Shown: positions 1 to 8,675, counted from the first letter of the stretch. The stretch: 64,000 nt of DNA from Marinirhabdus sp050859505 (GCF_050859505.1 NZ_CP193934.1:1240001-1304000); one strand, 5' to 3'. The notes: generated by a model from the letters alone, not told the origin. Made by a program: numbers and translations.

Positions 1-61
1 GCTCTTGCGCAAAAATTGCCAAGGAGAATAATACTAAAAATAGCAGTAGGAAACCGCGCAT
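1..61 (-). CDS. N-terminus of an exported protein (partial, runs off the window)
   Basis: Only the first 20 codons are present. The minus strand from 61 reads a start Met, Arg-Gly, a hydrophobic run of Leu/Phe/Val and then Ala-Gln-Glu, a typical Bacteroidota Sec signal peptide with cleavage expected after IFA. The mature protein lies outside the window, so no function can be assigned. It follows frr on the same strand, behind a hairpin at 99-118. In other flavobacteria a DUF5686/carboxypeptidase-regulatory outer-membrane protein often sits here, but nothing visible tests that. Confidence 0.6.
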   Translation of the reverse strand, partial: MRGFLLLFLVLFSLAIFAQE

Positions 62-98
62 ACGTAAGAAGAAATTAGAAAAAGCGAAAGTAAAAAGA

Positions 99-118
99 AA
101 GCGGCTTAAAGGCCGCTT
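99..118 (-). terminator. Hairpin after frr
   Basis: A 7-bp perfect stem (aagcggc / gccgctt) with a 6-nt loop. On the minus strand it is followed by a T-rich tract, so it fits an intrinsic terminator separating frr from the exported-protein gene. Confidence 0.6.
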
Positions 119-148
119 GTTTGTGTTTTGTTTAACGTATATGGGCAG

Positions 149-703
149 TTACACCGTCATGATTTCCTTTTCTTTCTTAGCGAAAATAGTATCTATTTTC
201 TCAATATGGGAGTCGGTCATTTTTTGAACATCTATCTCCAAATTAGCTTTCATATCGTCTGAAATATCTAATTTTTTAATTTCGTTATTAGCATTTTTAC
301 GATCATTACGTACACCAACTTTTGCTTCTTCAGCTTCAGCTTTCGCTTGTTTTGCTAATTCTGCACGCCTTTCTTCAGTTAAAGGCGGGACATTAATAAT
401 TACACTTTCACCATTACTCATAGGATTAAAGCCTATGTTGGCAAGATGAATACCTCGTTCAATTTCAGAAATCATCGCTTTTTCCCAAGGCTGGATAGAA
501 ATTGTCATCCCATCTGGGGTGCTCACATTTGCTACCTGACCCAAAGGTGTCTGGTTGCCATAGTAATTTACCATGACACTACCTACCATAGATGGCGAGG
601 CTTTTCCGGCACGAATATTCACCAATTGTTTTTCTAAATGTTTCAAGGCTTTGTCCATCGCCTCTTTTGTTTCGTCTATAATAAATTTAATTTCGTCTTC
701 CAT
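149..703 (-). CDS. frr: Ribosome recycling factor
   Basis: A 184-aa protein of normal family length. RRF acts with EF-G to split the post-termination ribosome. The N-terminal part carries the conserved VNIRAGKASP segment near residues 28-37 (the long helical-bundle domain), followed by the YYGNQTPLGQVANV stretch of the small domain near 47-60. The C-terminal half has the expected ERRAELAKQAK and VRNDRKNANNEIKK helices. It lies downstream of pyrH on the same strand, a very common bacterial pairing. The ATG at 703 gives the usual N-terminus. A palindrome with a GAAG loop lies just upstream at 710-727. Confidence 0.97.
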   Translation of the reverse strand: MEDEIKFIIDETKEAMDKALKHLEKQLVNIRAGKASPSMVGSVMVNYYGNQTPLGQVANVSTPDGMTISIQPWEKAMISEIERGIHLANIGFNPMSNGESVIINVPPLTEERRAELAKQAKAEAEEAKVGVRNDRKNANNEIKKLDISDDMKANLEIDVQKMTDSHIEKIDTIFAKKEKEIMTV

Positions 704-709
704 GTTTAC

Positions 710-727
710 TGCCCACGAAGGTGGGTA
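710..727. repeat. Short palindrome with GAAG loop
   Basis: The sequence cccac-gaag-gtggg lies just upstream of frr. It belongs to a loose set of small palindromes with CTTC or GAAG-like loops seen between genes across the window (also about 2855, 11207, 11233, 16171, 53776 and 55117). Confidence 0.4.
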
Positions 728-873
728 ACTTTTTTTGTTGAACTCTTAAAAGGTCATAATTCAAAAACCAGACCAATCCAAAAATAGTGATTTTTATAAA
801 AGAAACATAAAAAAATGATAGACTATCTCTAGTCTTTCTTCTTTCAGTATAACGGTCCTTCCTCTTTCTTCTA

Positions 874-1581
874 TTAAAGATTCACCTTGGTTCCTATTGT
901 TTCACCACTAACTACTTTCATTAAATTGCCTTTGGTATTCATATCAAAAACAATAATTGGCAATTCGTTTTCCTGGCTTAAGGTAAAGGCTGTGGTATCC
1001 ATTACTTTCAGCCCTTTCTTGAGTACATCCTCAAACGTAATAAAATCGAATTTTGTTGCGGTAGTATCTTTTTCAGGATCGCTGGTGTAAATTCCGTCTA
1101 CGCGGGTTCCTTTCAAAATAACGTCTGCTTGTATTTCAATGGCGCGAAGTACCGCAGCACTATCTGTAGTAAAGTAGGGGTTTCCTGTTCCGCCTCCAAA
1201 AATTACCACGCGGCCTTTTTCTAGATGACGAATGGCTTTGCGGCGAATAAAAGGTTCGGCTACTTCATTAATCTTTATAGCACTTTGTAAACGGGTTGGG
1301 ATATCTTCATCTTCCAATGCACTTTGCAGTGCCAGACCATTTATCACGGTTGCAAGCATTCCCATATGGTCTCCCTGTACGCGATCCATGCCGCGACTCG
1401 CACCAGCAACGCCCCGAAAAATATTTCCGCCACCAATTACGATAGCTACCTGAACGCCCAAGGCTGTAATTTCTTTTATTTCTTCTGCATATTCTTTAAG
1501 ACGTTCTGGATCTATACCGTATTGACGGTTACCCATTAAGGCTTCACCACTTAATTTAAGGAGGATTCTGTTATAGTGCAT
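874..1581 (-). CDS. pyrH: UMP kinase
   Basis: Phosphorylates UMP to UDP in pyrimidine nucleotide synthesis. From the ATG at 1581 the protein has 235 aa, the normal length. An upstream in-frame start at 1641 would add 20 non-conserved residues and is rejected. Visible motifs are LKLSGEAL (phosphate-binding loop, residues about 6-13), IGGGNIFRG (about 49-57), GTGNPYFTTD (about 131-140, nucleotide site) and the C-terminal DMNTKGN segment. It belongs to the bacterial amino-acid-kinase-fold UMP kinases, not the eukaryotic CMP/UMP type. It sits between tsf and frr on the same strand. Confidence 0.97.
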   Translation of the reverse strand: MHYNRILLKLSGEALMGNRQYGIDPERLKEYAEEIKEITALGVQVAIVIGGGNIFRGVAGASRGMDRVQGDHMGMLATVINGLALQSALEDEDIPTRLQSAIKINEVAEPFIRRKAIRHLEKGRVVIFGGGTGNPYFTTDSAAVLRAIEIQADVILKGTRVDGIYTSDPEKDTTATKFDFITFEDVLKKGLKVMDTTAFTLSQENELPIIVFDMNTKGNLMKVVSGETIGTKVNL

Positions 1582-1620
1582 AGTGAGATTTTGTTGCGCA
1601 AAAATAGTGAAAAAAGTTTT

Positions 1621-1644
1621 CAGTATGCAGTTGCAGTACACAGT
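1621..1644. repeat. CAGT/TGCAGT-rich intergenic tract
   Basis: A 24-nt tract that closely resembles the reverse complement of 2984-3007 and shares its ACTGC words with the heptamer array at 1821-1855. All three lie in the gaps of the rpsB-tsf-pyrH cluster. Confidence 0.45.
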
Positions 1645-1774
1645 AAATATAAAGTTGGTGTCTCGATACCATTTTCTGAAGATATAGTTGAAAGGGTTGT
1701 TAATTTTTCAAGCGGAAAACAACCAATACCTTATATTGCTACTACTATTCACACTTTTGGAATTGGACATAAAA

Positions 1775-1807
1775 AAATCCGTTCCCAGAAAATCTGAAAA
1801 CGGATTT
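1775..1807 (-). terminator. Hairpin after tsf
   Basis: A 9-bp perfect stem (aaatccgtt / aacggattt) with a 15-nt loop, followed on the minus strand by a short T run. It is placed to terminate transcription after tsf. Confidence 0.55.
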
Positions 1808-1820
1808 ATATATTTAAGCC

Positions 1821-1855
1821 ACTGCAAACTGCAAACTGCAAACTGCAAACTGCAA
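1821..1855. repeat. Five tandem copies of the heptamer ACTGCAA
   Basis: Five perfect head-to-tail copies of a 7-bp unit, 20 nt beyond the tsf stop codon. Too short and without spacers to be a CRISPR. Probably a slippage-prone simple repeat derived from the neighbouring ACTGC-rich tracts. Confidence 0.9.
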
Positions 1856-1874
1856 CTGGCTACTGAAAACTTAA

Positions 1875-2837
1875 TTAGGCTAAAGTAACTCTCTTAAATC
1901 CAACTACTTCAACACCTTGGTCTGCTACGTAGTCTGCAACAGATTTCTTATCGTCCATAATGTAGTTTTGGTCTAAAAGACACTGCTCTTGGTCTAAAGA
2001 AGTATTGTCACTAATGTAACGTTCCATTTTACCAGGAAGGATTTTATCCCAGATCTGTTCTGGTTTCCCTTCCGCTTTCAATTGCTCTTTTGCTTCCGTT
2101 TCTGCTGCGGCCATAGCCTCTTCAGTCAATTGTGCTCTGGAAATAAATTGAGGAACATTTTTAAGGGTTTTCCCCAAACGTCCTAATTCAATATTATCTT
2201 TTTCAATAACAGCAATTCTTGCTTCCGTTTCCGAAGCTACAAAAGCAGCATCAAAATCTTTGTAAGATAAGGTTGTAGCTCCCATAGAAGCTACTTGCAT
2301 AGAAACATTCTTAGCAACTTCTTCAGCATTGTCGATAGCTTTTGAAAGTCCGGTTAAGGCTCCAATTTTGTTACCGTGGATATACGTTCCTACGAAAGGC
2401 GCTTCCAGGATTTCAAAACCACCGATTTCAATTTTCTCACCAATCACACCGGTTTGCTCAATCAATTTCTCTGCAACGGTCATGCCGCCAAAATCTGAAG
2501 CCAATAATTCTTCTTTAGAATTTACGTTGATGGCGATATCGGCAACTTTTTGTGCCAATTCTTTATAAGAATCGTTTTTTGATACGAAATCTGTCTCACA
2601 GTTTACTGAAACGACAACACCTCTTGTATTCGCATCGTTTATTTTTGAAACAACAGCCCCTTCACTAGAGTCACGGTCTGCTCTTTTTTCAGCAATTTTT
2701 TGTCCTTTTTTTCTAAGGATGCTTATTGCTTCTTCCATATTACCTTCTGCCTCAACCAATGCCTTTTTACAGTCCATCATACCAGCTCCGGTCTTTTTTC
2801 TTAATTCGTTTACTTCTGCGGCGGTTACTTTTACCAT
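1875..2837 (-). CDS. tsf: Translation elongation factor Ts
   Basis: Guanine-nucleotide exchange factor for EF-Tu. The 320 aa begin with the UBA-like domain (residues about 5-45, with the LRKKTGAGMMDCKKAL core), followed by the conserved CETDFVSKND motif near 80-89 that contacts EF-Tu, and the dimerisation repeats. At 320 aa it is longer than the 283-aa E. coli protein; similar lengths are usual in this group. It lies downstream of rpsB in the classical rpsB-tsf order. A heptamer tandem repeat and a terminator-like hairpin follow it. Confidence 0.97.
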   Translation of the reverse strand: MVKVTAAEVNELRKKTGAGMMDCKKALVEAEGNMEEAISILRKKGQKIAEKRADRDSSEGAVVSKINDANTRGVVVSVNCETDFVSKNDSYKELAQKVADIAINVNSKEELLASDFGGMTVAEKLIEQTGVIGEKIEIGGFEILEAPFVGTYIHGNKIGALTGLSKAIDNAEEVAKNVSMQVASMGATTLSYKDFDAAFVASETEARIAVIEKDNIELGRLGKTLKNVPQFISRAQLTEEAMAAAETEAKEQLKAEGKPEQIWDKILPGKMERYISDNTSLDQEQCLLDQNYIMDDKKSVADYVADQGVEVVGFKRVTLA

Positions 2838-2854
2838 CGTTTTTTATTTTTTAT

Positions 2855-2875
2855 TGCGAATGCTTCGCACTCGCA
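2855..2875. repeat. Imperfect palindrome between rpsB and tsf
   Basis: gcgaatgc-ttc-gcactcgc forms an 8-bp stem with one mismatch just upstream of the tsf start (2837), where it could affect tsf translation. It resembles the other CTTC-loop palindromes in the window. Confidence 0.4.
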
Positions 2876-2896
2876 TTATTTATTATTAGTTACTAA

Positions 2897-2945
2897 AAAA
2901 AGTCGTCGCAAATTTCAATTATAGAAATGAACCTGACGACTTTTT
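2897..2945. terminator. Hairpin between rpsB and tsf
   Basis: An 11-bp perfect stem (aaaaagtcgtc / gacgacttttt) around a 27-nt loop, with T-rich DNA on both outer sides. It could be a partial terminator or processing site within the rpsB-tsf transcript. Terminator function is an inference. Confidence 0.45.
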
Positions 2946-2983
2946 AATTTTATGAAATGATTCCATTAAACCGTAGTGCTACA

Positions 2984-3007
2984 ACTGCAGACTGCTACTG
3001 TATACTG
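2984..3007. repeat. ACTGC/TACTG-rich tract after rpsB
   Basis: Resembles the reverse complement of 1621-1644 and is related to the heptamers at 1821-1855. It lies immediately downstream of the rpsB stop codon. Confidence 0.45.
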
Positions 3008-3011
3008 AAAT

Positions 3012-3935
3012 CTACTCTTCTTCTTTTGTTAAACCAGCTTTTTCCATGGTCTCAGACTTAGACTCAAGTACAGCAGATTCGGTAGCGTCTTTCTTTGCTT
3101 TGGCATCGCTTGTGCTCACAGTAGGGGCTCCTGAAACTGAAGTTGCTTCTACAGCAACTCTTTTCTTTTTAGGCTTATCTGCCTTGTCAGTTTTTGCTTC
3201 TTTTTTCTTTTTTGGAGCTTCCTGATCATCTTCGTCTTTTCCAGATTTACGCTCAGCAAGTCCAGCTGCTACAGCATCGGTCACGCTAGTGATAATCTTC
3301 TCGATAGACTTAGATGCATCATCGTTTGATGGGATAGCATAATCAATCTCGCGAGGATCGCTATTGGTATCTACCATAGCAAAGATTGGAATGTTCAATT
3401 TTTTAGCTTCTTTTACTGCGATGTGCTCACGTGTAGTATCTACAATAAATAAGGCACCTGGAAGGCGGCTCATTTCGCTAATAGAACCTAAGTTCTTTTC
3501 TAGCTTCGCTCTTAAACGGTCTACTGCCAAACGCTCTTTCTTAGAAAGGGTCATGAAAGTTCCATCTTGCTTCATTCTATCAATAGAAGCCATTTTCTTA
3601 ACGGCTTTTCTAATCGTTATAAAGTTGGTTAACATACCACCTGGCCATCTTTCTGTGATGTAAGGCATGTTTACATTTTTTACTTTTTCTGCAACGATGT
3701 CTTTTGCTTGCTTCTTAGTAGCTACAAAAAGAATTTTACGACCGCTAGCTGCAATCTTAGCCAAAGCTTCGTTAGCCTCTGCTAGTTTTGCAGTAGTCTT
3801 ATAAAGATTAATAATGTGGATACCGTTACGCTCCATATAGATATACGGGGCCATGTTTGGGTTCCATTTTCTGGTAAGGTGTCCAAAGTGTACACCTGCG
3901 TCAAGGAGTTCCTTAACTTGCTTGTTGTCTGCCAT
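3012..3935 (-). CDS. rpsB: 30S ribosomal protein S2 with a charged C-terminal tail
   Basis: The S2 core occupies residues 1-230 with the family landmarks LLDAGVHFGH (10-19), RKWNPNMAPYIY, ERWPGGMLTNF (95-105) and PGALFIVD (159-166). A tail of about 78 residues rich in Lys, Glu, Ser and Ala follows (from about 230), making 307 aa against about 240 in E. coli. The tail is low-complexity and probably disordered. rpsB heads the rpsB-tsf pair and lies downstream of rplM-rpsI on the same strand, separated by a gap containing a branched inverted-repeat structure. Confidence 0.97.
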   Translation of the reverse strand: MADNKQVKELLDAGVHFGHLTRKWNPNMAPYIYMERNGIHIINLYKTTAKLAEANEALAKIAASGRKILFVATKKQAKDIVAEKVKNVNMPYITERWPGGMLTNFITIRKAVKKMASIDRMKQDGTFMTLSKKERLAVDRLRAKLEKNLGSISEMSRLPGALFIVDTTREHIAVKEAKKLNIPIFAMVDTNSDPREIDYAIPSNDDASKSIEKIITSVTDAVAAGLAERKSGKDEDDQEAPKKKKEAKTDKADKPKKKRVAVEATSVSGAPTVSTSDAKAKKDATESAVLESKSETMEKAGLTKEEE

Positions 3936-4086
3936 TTTGTTTTTAGTTTACGTTCTGTAAGTTAGATAGCAATCTGTCCTTCAGTTTTTCTGAATTATTT
4001 GATTTAGATGCTAAACTAGTTGTCCCACCCGGCAAAGAGCGGGACCAACAGCTTATTAATAATTGTATTTGTATGAACTTTCCATT

Positions 4087-4140
4087 AAACTGTCGCACCG
4101 CATTTATTGCGGTGCCGCAACAGGTGCGGCACGACAGTTT
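4087..4140. promoter_or_regulatory. Branched (three-way) inverted-repeat structure between rpsI and rpsB
   Basis: An outer 9-bp stem (4087-4095 with 4132-4140, aaactgtcg / cgacagttt) encloses two adjacent hairpins: caccgc / gcggtg (4096-4114) and ccgca / tgcgg (about 4115-4129). A weaker gtccc / gggac stem lies at about 4022-4045. On the minus strand it sits after rpsI and about 150 nt before rpsB. It may be a terminator, a ribosomal-protein leader or a REP-like repeat. Confidence 0.5.
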
Positions 4141-4153
4141 AATAAGATAAAAA

Positions 4154-4540
4154 TTAACGCTTAGAGAACTGGAATTTCTTACGGGCTTTTTTCTGTCCGA
4201 ATTTCTTACGTTCAACCATACGTGGGTCTCTTGTAAGTAATCCTTCGGGCTTCAATAGGCCTCTGTTCTCATCATTCAACGTACACATAGCACGTGAAAT
4301 TGCCAAGCGAATGGCTTCTGCCTGACCAGTAATACCACCACCAAATACATTAACAGTAATATCGAAAGTCTCTTCGTTACCTGTTATTTGTAATGGCTGC
4401 TTTACTTTGTATTGTAAGGTTGCAGTAGTAAAATACTTGTTTAATTCGCGCTTGTTGATAGTGATGTCCCCTTTTCCTTCGGAAAGGTATACACGTGCAA
4501 CAGCGGTCTTTCTTCTACCAATTTTGTGAATTGTCTCCAT
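4154..4540 (-). CDS. rpsI: 30S ribosomal protein S9
   Basis: A 128-aa protein of normal length. It has the S9 landmarks IGRRKTAVARVYL (residues about 6-18), NVFGGGITGQAEAIRLAISRA in the middle, RDPRMVERKK and the C-terminal KARKKFQFSKR, whose final Lys-Arg reaches the P-site tRNA in the ribosome. Its ATG overlaps the stop codon of rplM (TAATG), so the two genes are translationally coupled, as in most bacteria. Confidence 0.98.
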   Translation of the reverse strand: METIHKIGRRKTAVARVYLSEGKGDITINKRELNKYFTTATLQYKVKQPLQITGNEETFDITVNVFGGGITGQAEAIRLAISRAMCTLNDENRGLLKPEGLLTRDPRMVERKKFGQKKARKKFQFSKR

Positions 4541-4995
4541 TACTTGTTGTCGTTAAGGTTAATTACTCTGGGTTTTTGTGCTTCTTGTCCGTGATTGTCG
4601 TCTGAGTAAACTTTTAGATTTCTGAAAATTGCAGCGCCTAATTTATTTTTAGGTAGCATTCCTTTTACAGATTTTTCTATAAGTCTAGCAGGGTCTTTCC
4701 CGAATAATTCTCTAGCAGTTAAAGAACGCTGTCCACCAGGATACCCCGTGTGACGTATGTACTCTTTAGATTCCCATTTGTTCCCTGATAACTGGATTTT
4801 GGCAGCATTCGTAACAATTACGTTGTCGCCACAATCTACGTGTGGAGTAAAACTTGGTTTGTGTTTTCCGCGAAGTAATTTAGCAACTTCGCTTGCAAGA
4901 CGACCCAATGTTTGGCCGTCCGCATCCACCAACAACCACTCTTTAGTAACGGTTGCCTTATTGGCAGATACTGTTTTGTAACTCAATGTGTCCAT
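4540..4995 (-). CDS. rplM: 50S ribosomal protein L13
   Basis: A 151-aa protein of normal length. The L13 signatures WLLVDADGQTLGRLAS (residues about 20-35), LLRGKHKPSFTPHVDCGD and the later GMLPKNKLG are present. It is the first gene of the rplM-rpsI unit, with a well-formed Bacteroidota promoter about 80 nt upstream (5073-5102). A small hairpin (cggaa-ttt-ttccg, 5046-5058) lies in the 5' untranslated region and could serve in autoregulation, which I cannot demonstrate. Confidence 0.98.
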   Translation of the reverse strand: MDTLSYKTVSANKATVTKEWLLVDADGQTLGRLASEVAKLLRGKHKPSFTPHVDCGDNVIVTNAAKIQLSGNKWESKEYIRHTGYPGGQRSLTARELFGKDPARLIEKSVKGMLPKNKLGAAIFRNLKVYSDDNHGQEAQKPRVINLNDNK

Positions 4996-5072
4996 TTCGT
5001 TCTTTGTGTAAATAGTTAATAATTCATTGTTTTCACCCGTCCAAACGGAATTTTTCCGCTTTTTGAGGGGTG

Positions 5073-5102
5073 CAAATGTAGTACTATTTATTTGAAAAAC
5101 AA
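5073..5102 (-). promoter_or_regulatory. Bacteroidota-type promoter of rplM-rpsI
   Basis: On the minus strand, TTG (5102-5100) is followed after 19 nt by TACATTTG (5080-5073), matching the Bacteroidota -33/-7 pattern TTG...TAnnTTTG. It lies about 80 nt upstream of rplM. Confidence 0.65.
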
Positions 5103-5129
5103 GGTGTGGACACTTATTTTTGATTGAAA

Positions 5130-8100
5130 TTAAGCCAGGGTAATAATTAGGTCATCTTGCATCACTAAAGTTCCTTCCTGTAACGATACAGACTTTACTT
5201 TACCACTGCTCAATGCCAGCACAGTACTCTCCATTTTCATAGCTTCCAAAACAAATAAAGGATCGTTGGCTTTTACCTCTTGTCCCTTTTTTACCAGTAT
5301 TTTATAAAGCATCCCTTGCAGGGGAGCGCCATATTGGTTAGTATCTTCAGCGTCAGCTTTTACGTTTTGTACTTTTTTTACGTCAATAGAAGTGTCCTTA
5401 ATTTCTACGAAACGGTTTTCACCATTTACGGAGAAGAACACAATCCTAAAGCCATCATCATTTGGGATTCCTACCGAAAGTAACTTCACAGCAATCGTCT
5501 TCCCAGGCTCCAGTTCAATCATGGTCTCCTCCCGAAGTTTCATAGGGTAGAAGAAATTTTTGGTCGATAAAATCGCCGTACTTCCAAATAGCTTATATTT
5601 CTCGTGCGCTGCTTCAAAAACACGCGGGTACAGACTATAACTTAAAAAATCTTCAAACTCAATAGGTCTGCTGAAGCCTTTCTGAAATTTCTTTTTAAAG
5701 ACCTTAAACTCTTCCTCAAAATCTATAGGCGTTAAATGCGCATTTGGTCTGTCGGTATAGGGTTTGCTGCCTTTTAAAATAATTTTCTGAAGTTGCTTCG
5801 GAAAGCCACCCAATGGTTGTCCCAGATCTCCTTTGAAAAAATTAATAACAGATTCTGGAAACGAAATGGTTTCACCGCGTTTCATCACATCTTCTGGCGT
5901 CAAGTTATTGGTAACCATAAAAATCGCCATATCACCTACTACTTTACTACTAGGTGTTACTTTTACTAGGTTTCCGAAGAGCGCATTTACCTGCTCATAC
6001 ATTTTTTTCACTTCGCTGAAACGGTCGCCTAATCCTAAAGCTTCAGCCTGCGGACGTAAATTTGAATACTGCCCACCAGGAATTTCATGCTGATACACTT
6101 CCGCAGTACCCGCTTTTAGATCCGATTCAAACGGATAGTAATATTCCCGAACGTCTTCCCAATAATTGGAAAACTGATTCAGCTTCGGCATATCAAAATC
6201 GTTGGCGCGTTCTTGACCTTTCATCATTTCAACCACAGAGTTAAAATTAGGCTGCGAGGTAAGTCCCGAAAGTCCGCCCAAAGCAACATCTACCACATCC
6301 ACACCTGCTTCAATTGCTTTTAAATAGGTGGCAGATTGTATGGAAGAAGTATCGTGGGTGTGTAAATGCAATGGAATGTTCACCGTGTCTTTTAAGGCGC
6401 CAATCAATTCGGTAGCTGCATACGGTTTCAGCAATCCGGCCATATCTTTTATAGCGATGATGTGTGCGCCCGCATTTTCAAGGTCTTTGGCTAATTGCGT
6501 ATAGTATTTTAAGGTGTATTTTGTTTCATTAGGATCTAAAATATCTCCTGTGTAGCTTATGGCAGCTTCAGCCAGTCCGCCTGTTTTGTTGCGCACGTAG
6601 TTAATGCTTGGCGCCATGGCTTTCACCCAGTTCAACGAGTCGAATATTCTGAAAATATCTATCCCGTTTTCCCAGGATGTTTCAATAAATTTTTCAATTA
6701 AATTGTCTGGATATGCTTTGTAACCCACGCCATTACTTCCGCGTAATAGCATCTGGAATAAGATGTTCGGCATTAATTTTCGCAGTTCACGAAGGCGCGT
6801 CCAGGGACTTTCGTTTAAAAACCGAAGACATACATCAAAAGTAGCGCCTCCCCACATTTCAATACTGAAGGTGTTGGGATGATTTTTCGCAAAACTTTCG
6901 GCTACATTCGTCAAGTCGTAACTACGCATTCGGGTTGCCAGCAACGATTGATGGGCGTCGCGCATGGTGGTATCGGTAAAATGAATTTTCTTTTCGGCTT
7001 TCAACCATTTTGAAAACCCGTCGGGGCCAAGTTCTGTTAGAAGGTCTTTTGTTCCCTTCGGAAAAGCGGCGTTTGGATCGAATGCTGGAACAATGGGCGT
7101 GCGGAATTTTTTATTTTCGTCTACAAACTTCACATCTGGATTTCCGTTTACGATTACTTCGCCTAGATAATTAGTAATTTTAGTGGTTCGATCCTGCGGC
7201 ATTTTAATATCAAAAAGCGCGGGTGTATTCCCAATAAAGTTCACCGAGGCTTTTCCCTCTTTAAAGGTGTCATGCTGAATTACATTCTGAAGAAAATGAA
7301 TGTTAGTCTTCACACCACGAATCCTAAATTCTTTTAAAGCGCGCGTCATTTTTCGAACAGCACCATCCAGCGTGCGTCCGTGTGCCGAAACTTTTACCAG
7401 CATAGAATCGAAAAACGGACTCACACTATACGACTGGTAAATACTCCCGGCATCCAATCGAATCCCCATTCCCGAGGCGCTTCGATAGGTAGTGATGGTA
7501 CCGTAATCTGGTGTAAAATTATTGGCGGGATCTTCGGTCGTTAGTCTGCATTGTATCGCAAACCCATAGGTGCGTAAAGAATCTTGATCGTAAATTTTAA
7601 TCTGTTCGTCATCTAGTTTGTAGCCACCAGCGACAAATATTTGTGTTTTTATAAGGTCAATTCCTGTGACCATTTCAGTCACGGTATGCTCCACTTGAAT
7701 ACGCGGATTTACCTCGATAAAATAAACGTGATCGTCTTTATCTACTAAAAATTCTACGGTACCTACATTGTTGTAACTCACTTCTTCAGCAATCTTGACA
7801 GCGTAGGTGTACAACTGCTCCTTTACGTTGTCTGAAACATTAAAAGAAGGTGCCATTTCTACCACTTTTTGATGACGGCGTTGTACTGAACAATCCCGTT
7901 CGTATAAATGACGGATATTCCCGTGATTATCGGCTACTAGCTGAACTTCCAGGTGCTTAGGTTCTTCTACATATTTTTCCAAAAACATAGTATCGTCCCC
8001 AAATGCATTCAGGGATTCACTTTTTGCCGAAGTGAAATTGTTTTCCAAATCTTCTGCAGAGCGAATTATACGCATCCCACGGCCACCGCCGCCTGAGGCT

Positions 8101-8582
8101 GCTTTCAGCATGACGGGATAGCTAATTTTCTCCGCTTCGGAAAGCGCTACTTTTAAACTGGTAAGTTTCTTGGTGTTGCTTTGAATAATAGGAACGTTGC
8201 ATTTTTTTGCAATTTTCTTAGCAGTAATTTTATCACCTAAAGCATCCATTACTTCAGGATCTGGACCAATAAAAATAATTCCGTTTTCAGCACACTTACG
8301 AGCAAAGTCGGAATTTTCAGATAGAAAACCATAGCCAGGATGGATGGCATCTACATTTTTAGATTTAGCTAAGGCAATAATGGCATCGCTATCCAGGTAC
8401 GGCTTTAGCGGTTGGTCGTTTGCGCCAATCTGGTAGGCCTCATCTGCCTTGTAGCGGTGTTGCGAGTAGCGATCTTCGAAGGTATAGATAGCAACAGTTT
8501 GTAGATTAATTTCGGTACACGCGCGAAATACACGGATGGCGATTTCGCCACGATTGGCAACAAGGACTTTTTTAATTTTCAT
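5130..8582 (-). CDS. pyc: Pyruvate carboxylase
   Basis: Biotin- and ATP-dependent carboxylation of pyruvate to oxaloacetate, replenishing the TCA cycle. The single 1150-aa chain has the full order: biotin carboxylase domain (residues about 1-450, starting KVLVANRGEIA, with the ATP-grasp loop AASGGGGRGMR), carboxyltransferase domain (about 530-800, with DTTMRDAHQSLLATRMR), the PC/OADA conserved domain, and a C-terminal biotinyl domain with LEAMKMES, where Lys1116 is the biotin site. All domains look intact. It is transcribed alone on the minus strand. The next gene upstream is about 90 nt away. Confidence 0.97.
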   Translation of the reverse strand: MKIKKVLVANRGEIAIRVFRACTEINLQTVAIYTFEDRYSQHRYKADEAYQIGANDQPLKPYLDSDAIIALAKSKNVDAIHPGYGFLSENSDFARKCAENGIIFIGPDPEVMDALGDKITAKKIAKKCNVPIIQSNTKKLTSLKVALSEAEKISYPVMLKAASGGGGRGMRIIRSAEDLENNFTSAKSESLNAFGDDTMFLEKYVEEPKHLEVQLVADNHGNIRHLYERDCSVQRRHQKVVEMAPSFNVSDNVKEQLYTYAVKIAEEVSYNNVGTVEFLVDKDDHVYFIEVNPRIQVEHTVTEMVTGIDLIKTQIFVAGGYKLDDEQIKIYDQDSLRTYGFAIQCRLTTEDPANNFTPDYGTITTYRSASGMGIRLDAGSIYQSYSVSPFFDSMLVKVSAHGRTLDGAVRKMTRALKEFRIRGVKTNIHFLQNVIQHDTFKEGKASVNFIGNTPALFDIKMPQDRTTKITNYLGEVIVNGNPDVKFVDENKKFRTPIVPAFDPNAAFPKGTKDLLTELGPDGFSKWLKAEKKIHFTDTTMRDAHQSLLATRMRSYDLTNVAESFAKNHPNTFSIEMWGGATFDVCLRFLNESPWTRLRELRKLMPNILFQMLLRGSNGVGYKAYPDNLIEKFIETSWENGIDIFRIFDSLNWVKAMAPSINYVRNKTGGLAEAAISYTGDILDPNETKYTLKYYTQLAKDLENAGAHIIAIKDMAGLLKPYAATELIGALKDTVNIPLHLHTHDTSSIQSATYLKAIEAGVDVVDVALGGLSGLTSQPNFNSVVEMMKGQERANDFDMPKLNQFSNYWEDVREYYYPFESDLKAGTAEVYQHEIPGGQYSNLRPQAEALGLGDRFSEVKKMYEQVNALFGNLVKVTPSSKVVGDMAIFMVTNNLTPEDVMKRGETISFPESVINFFKGDLGQPLGGFPKQLQKIILKGSKPYTDRPNAHLTPIDFEEEFKVFKKKFQKGFSRPIEFEDFLSYSLYPRVFEAAHEKYKLFGSTAILSTKNFFYPMKLREETMIELEPGKTIAVKLLSVGIPNDDGFRIVFFSVNGENRFVEIKDTSIDVKKVQNVKADAEDTNQYGAPLQGMLYKILVKKGQEVKANDPLFVLEAMKMESTVLALSSGKVKSVSLQEGTLVMQDDLIITLA

Positions 8583-8675
8583 GATACTGAATTAAGATTG
8601 CTTAAAGGTACAAAATTTGTTATGCGTGCATAGTAAATTTTACAAAAGAATTTATAATTGCTATTAAAATGTGAC

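Noticed and set aside
1821..1855. CRISPR-like short repeat
   Set aside because: The heptamers are contiguous, with no spacers and no cas genes nearby; it is a simple tandem repeat.
3943..4215. 90-aa minus-strand frame between rpsI and rpsB
   Set aside because: It runs through the inverted-repeat structure and overlaps the end of rpsI, with no protein-like conservation.
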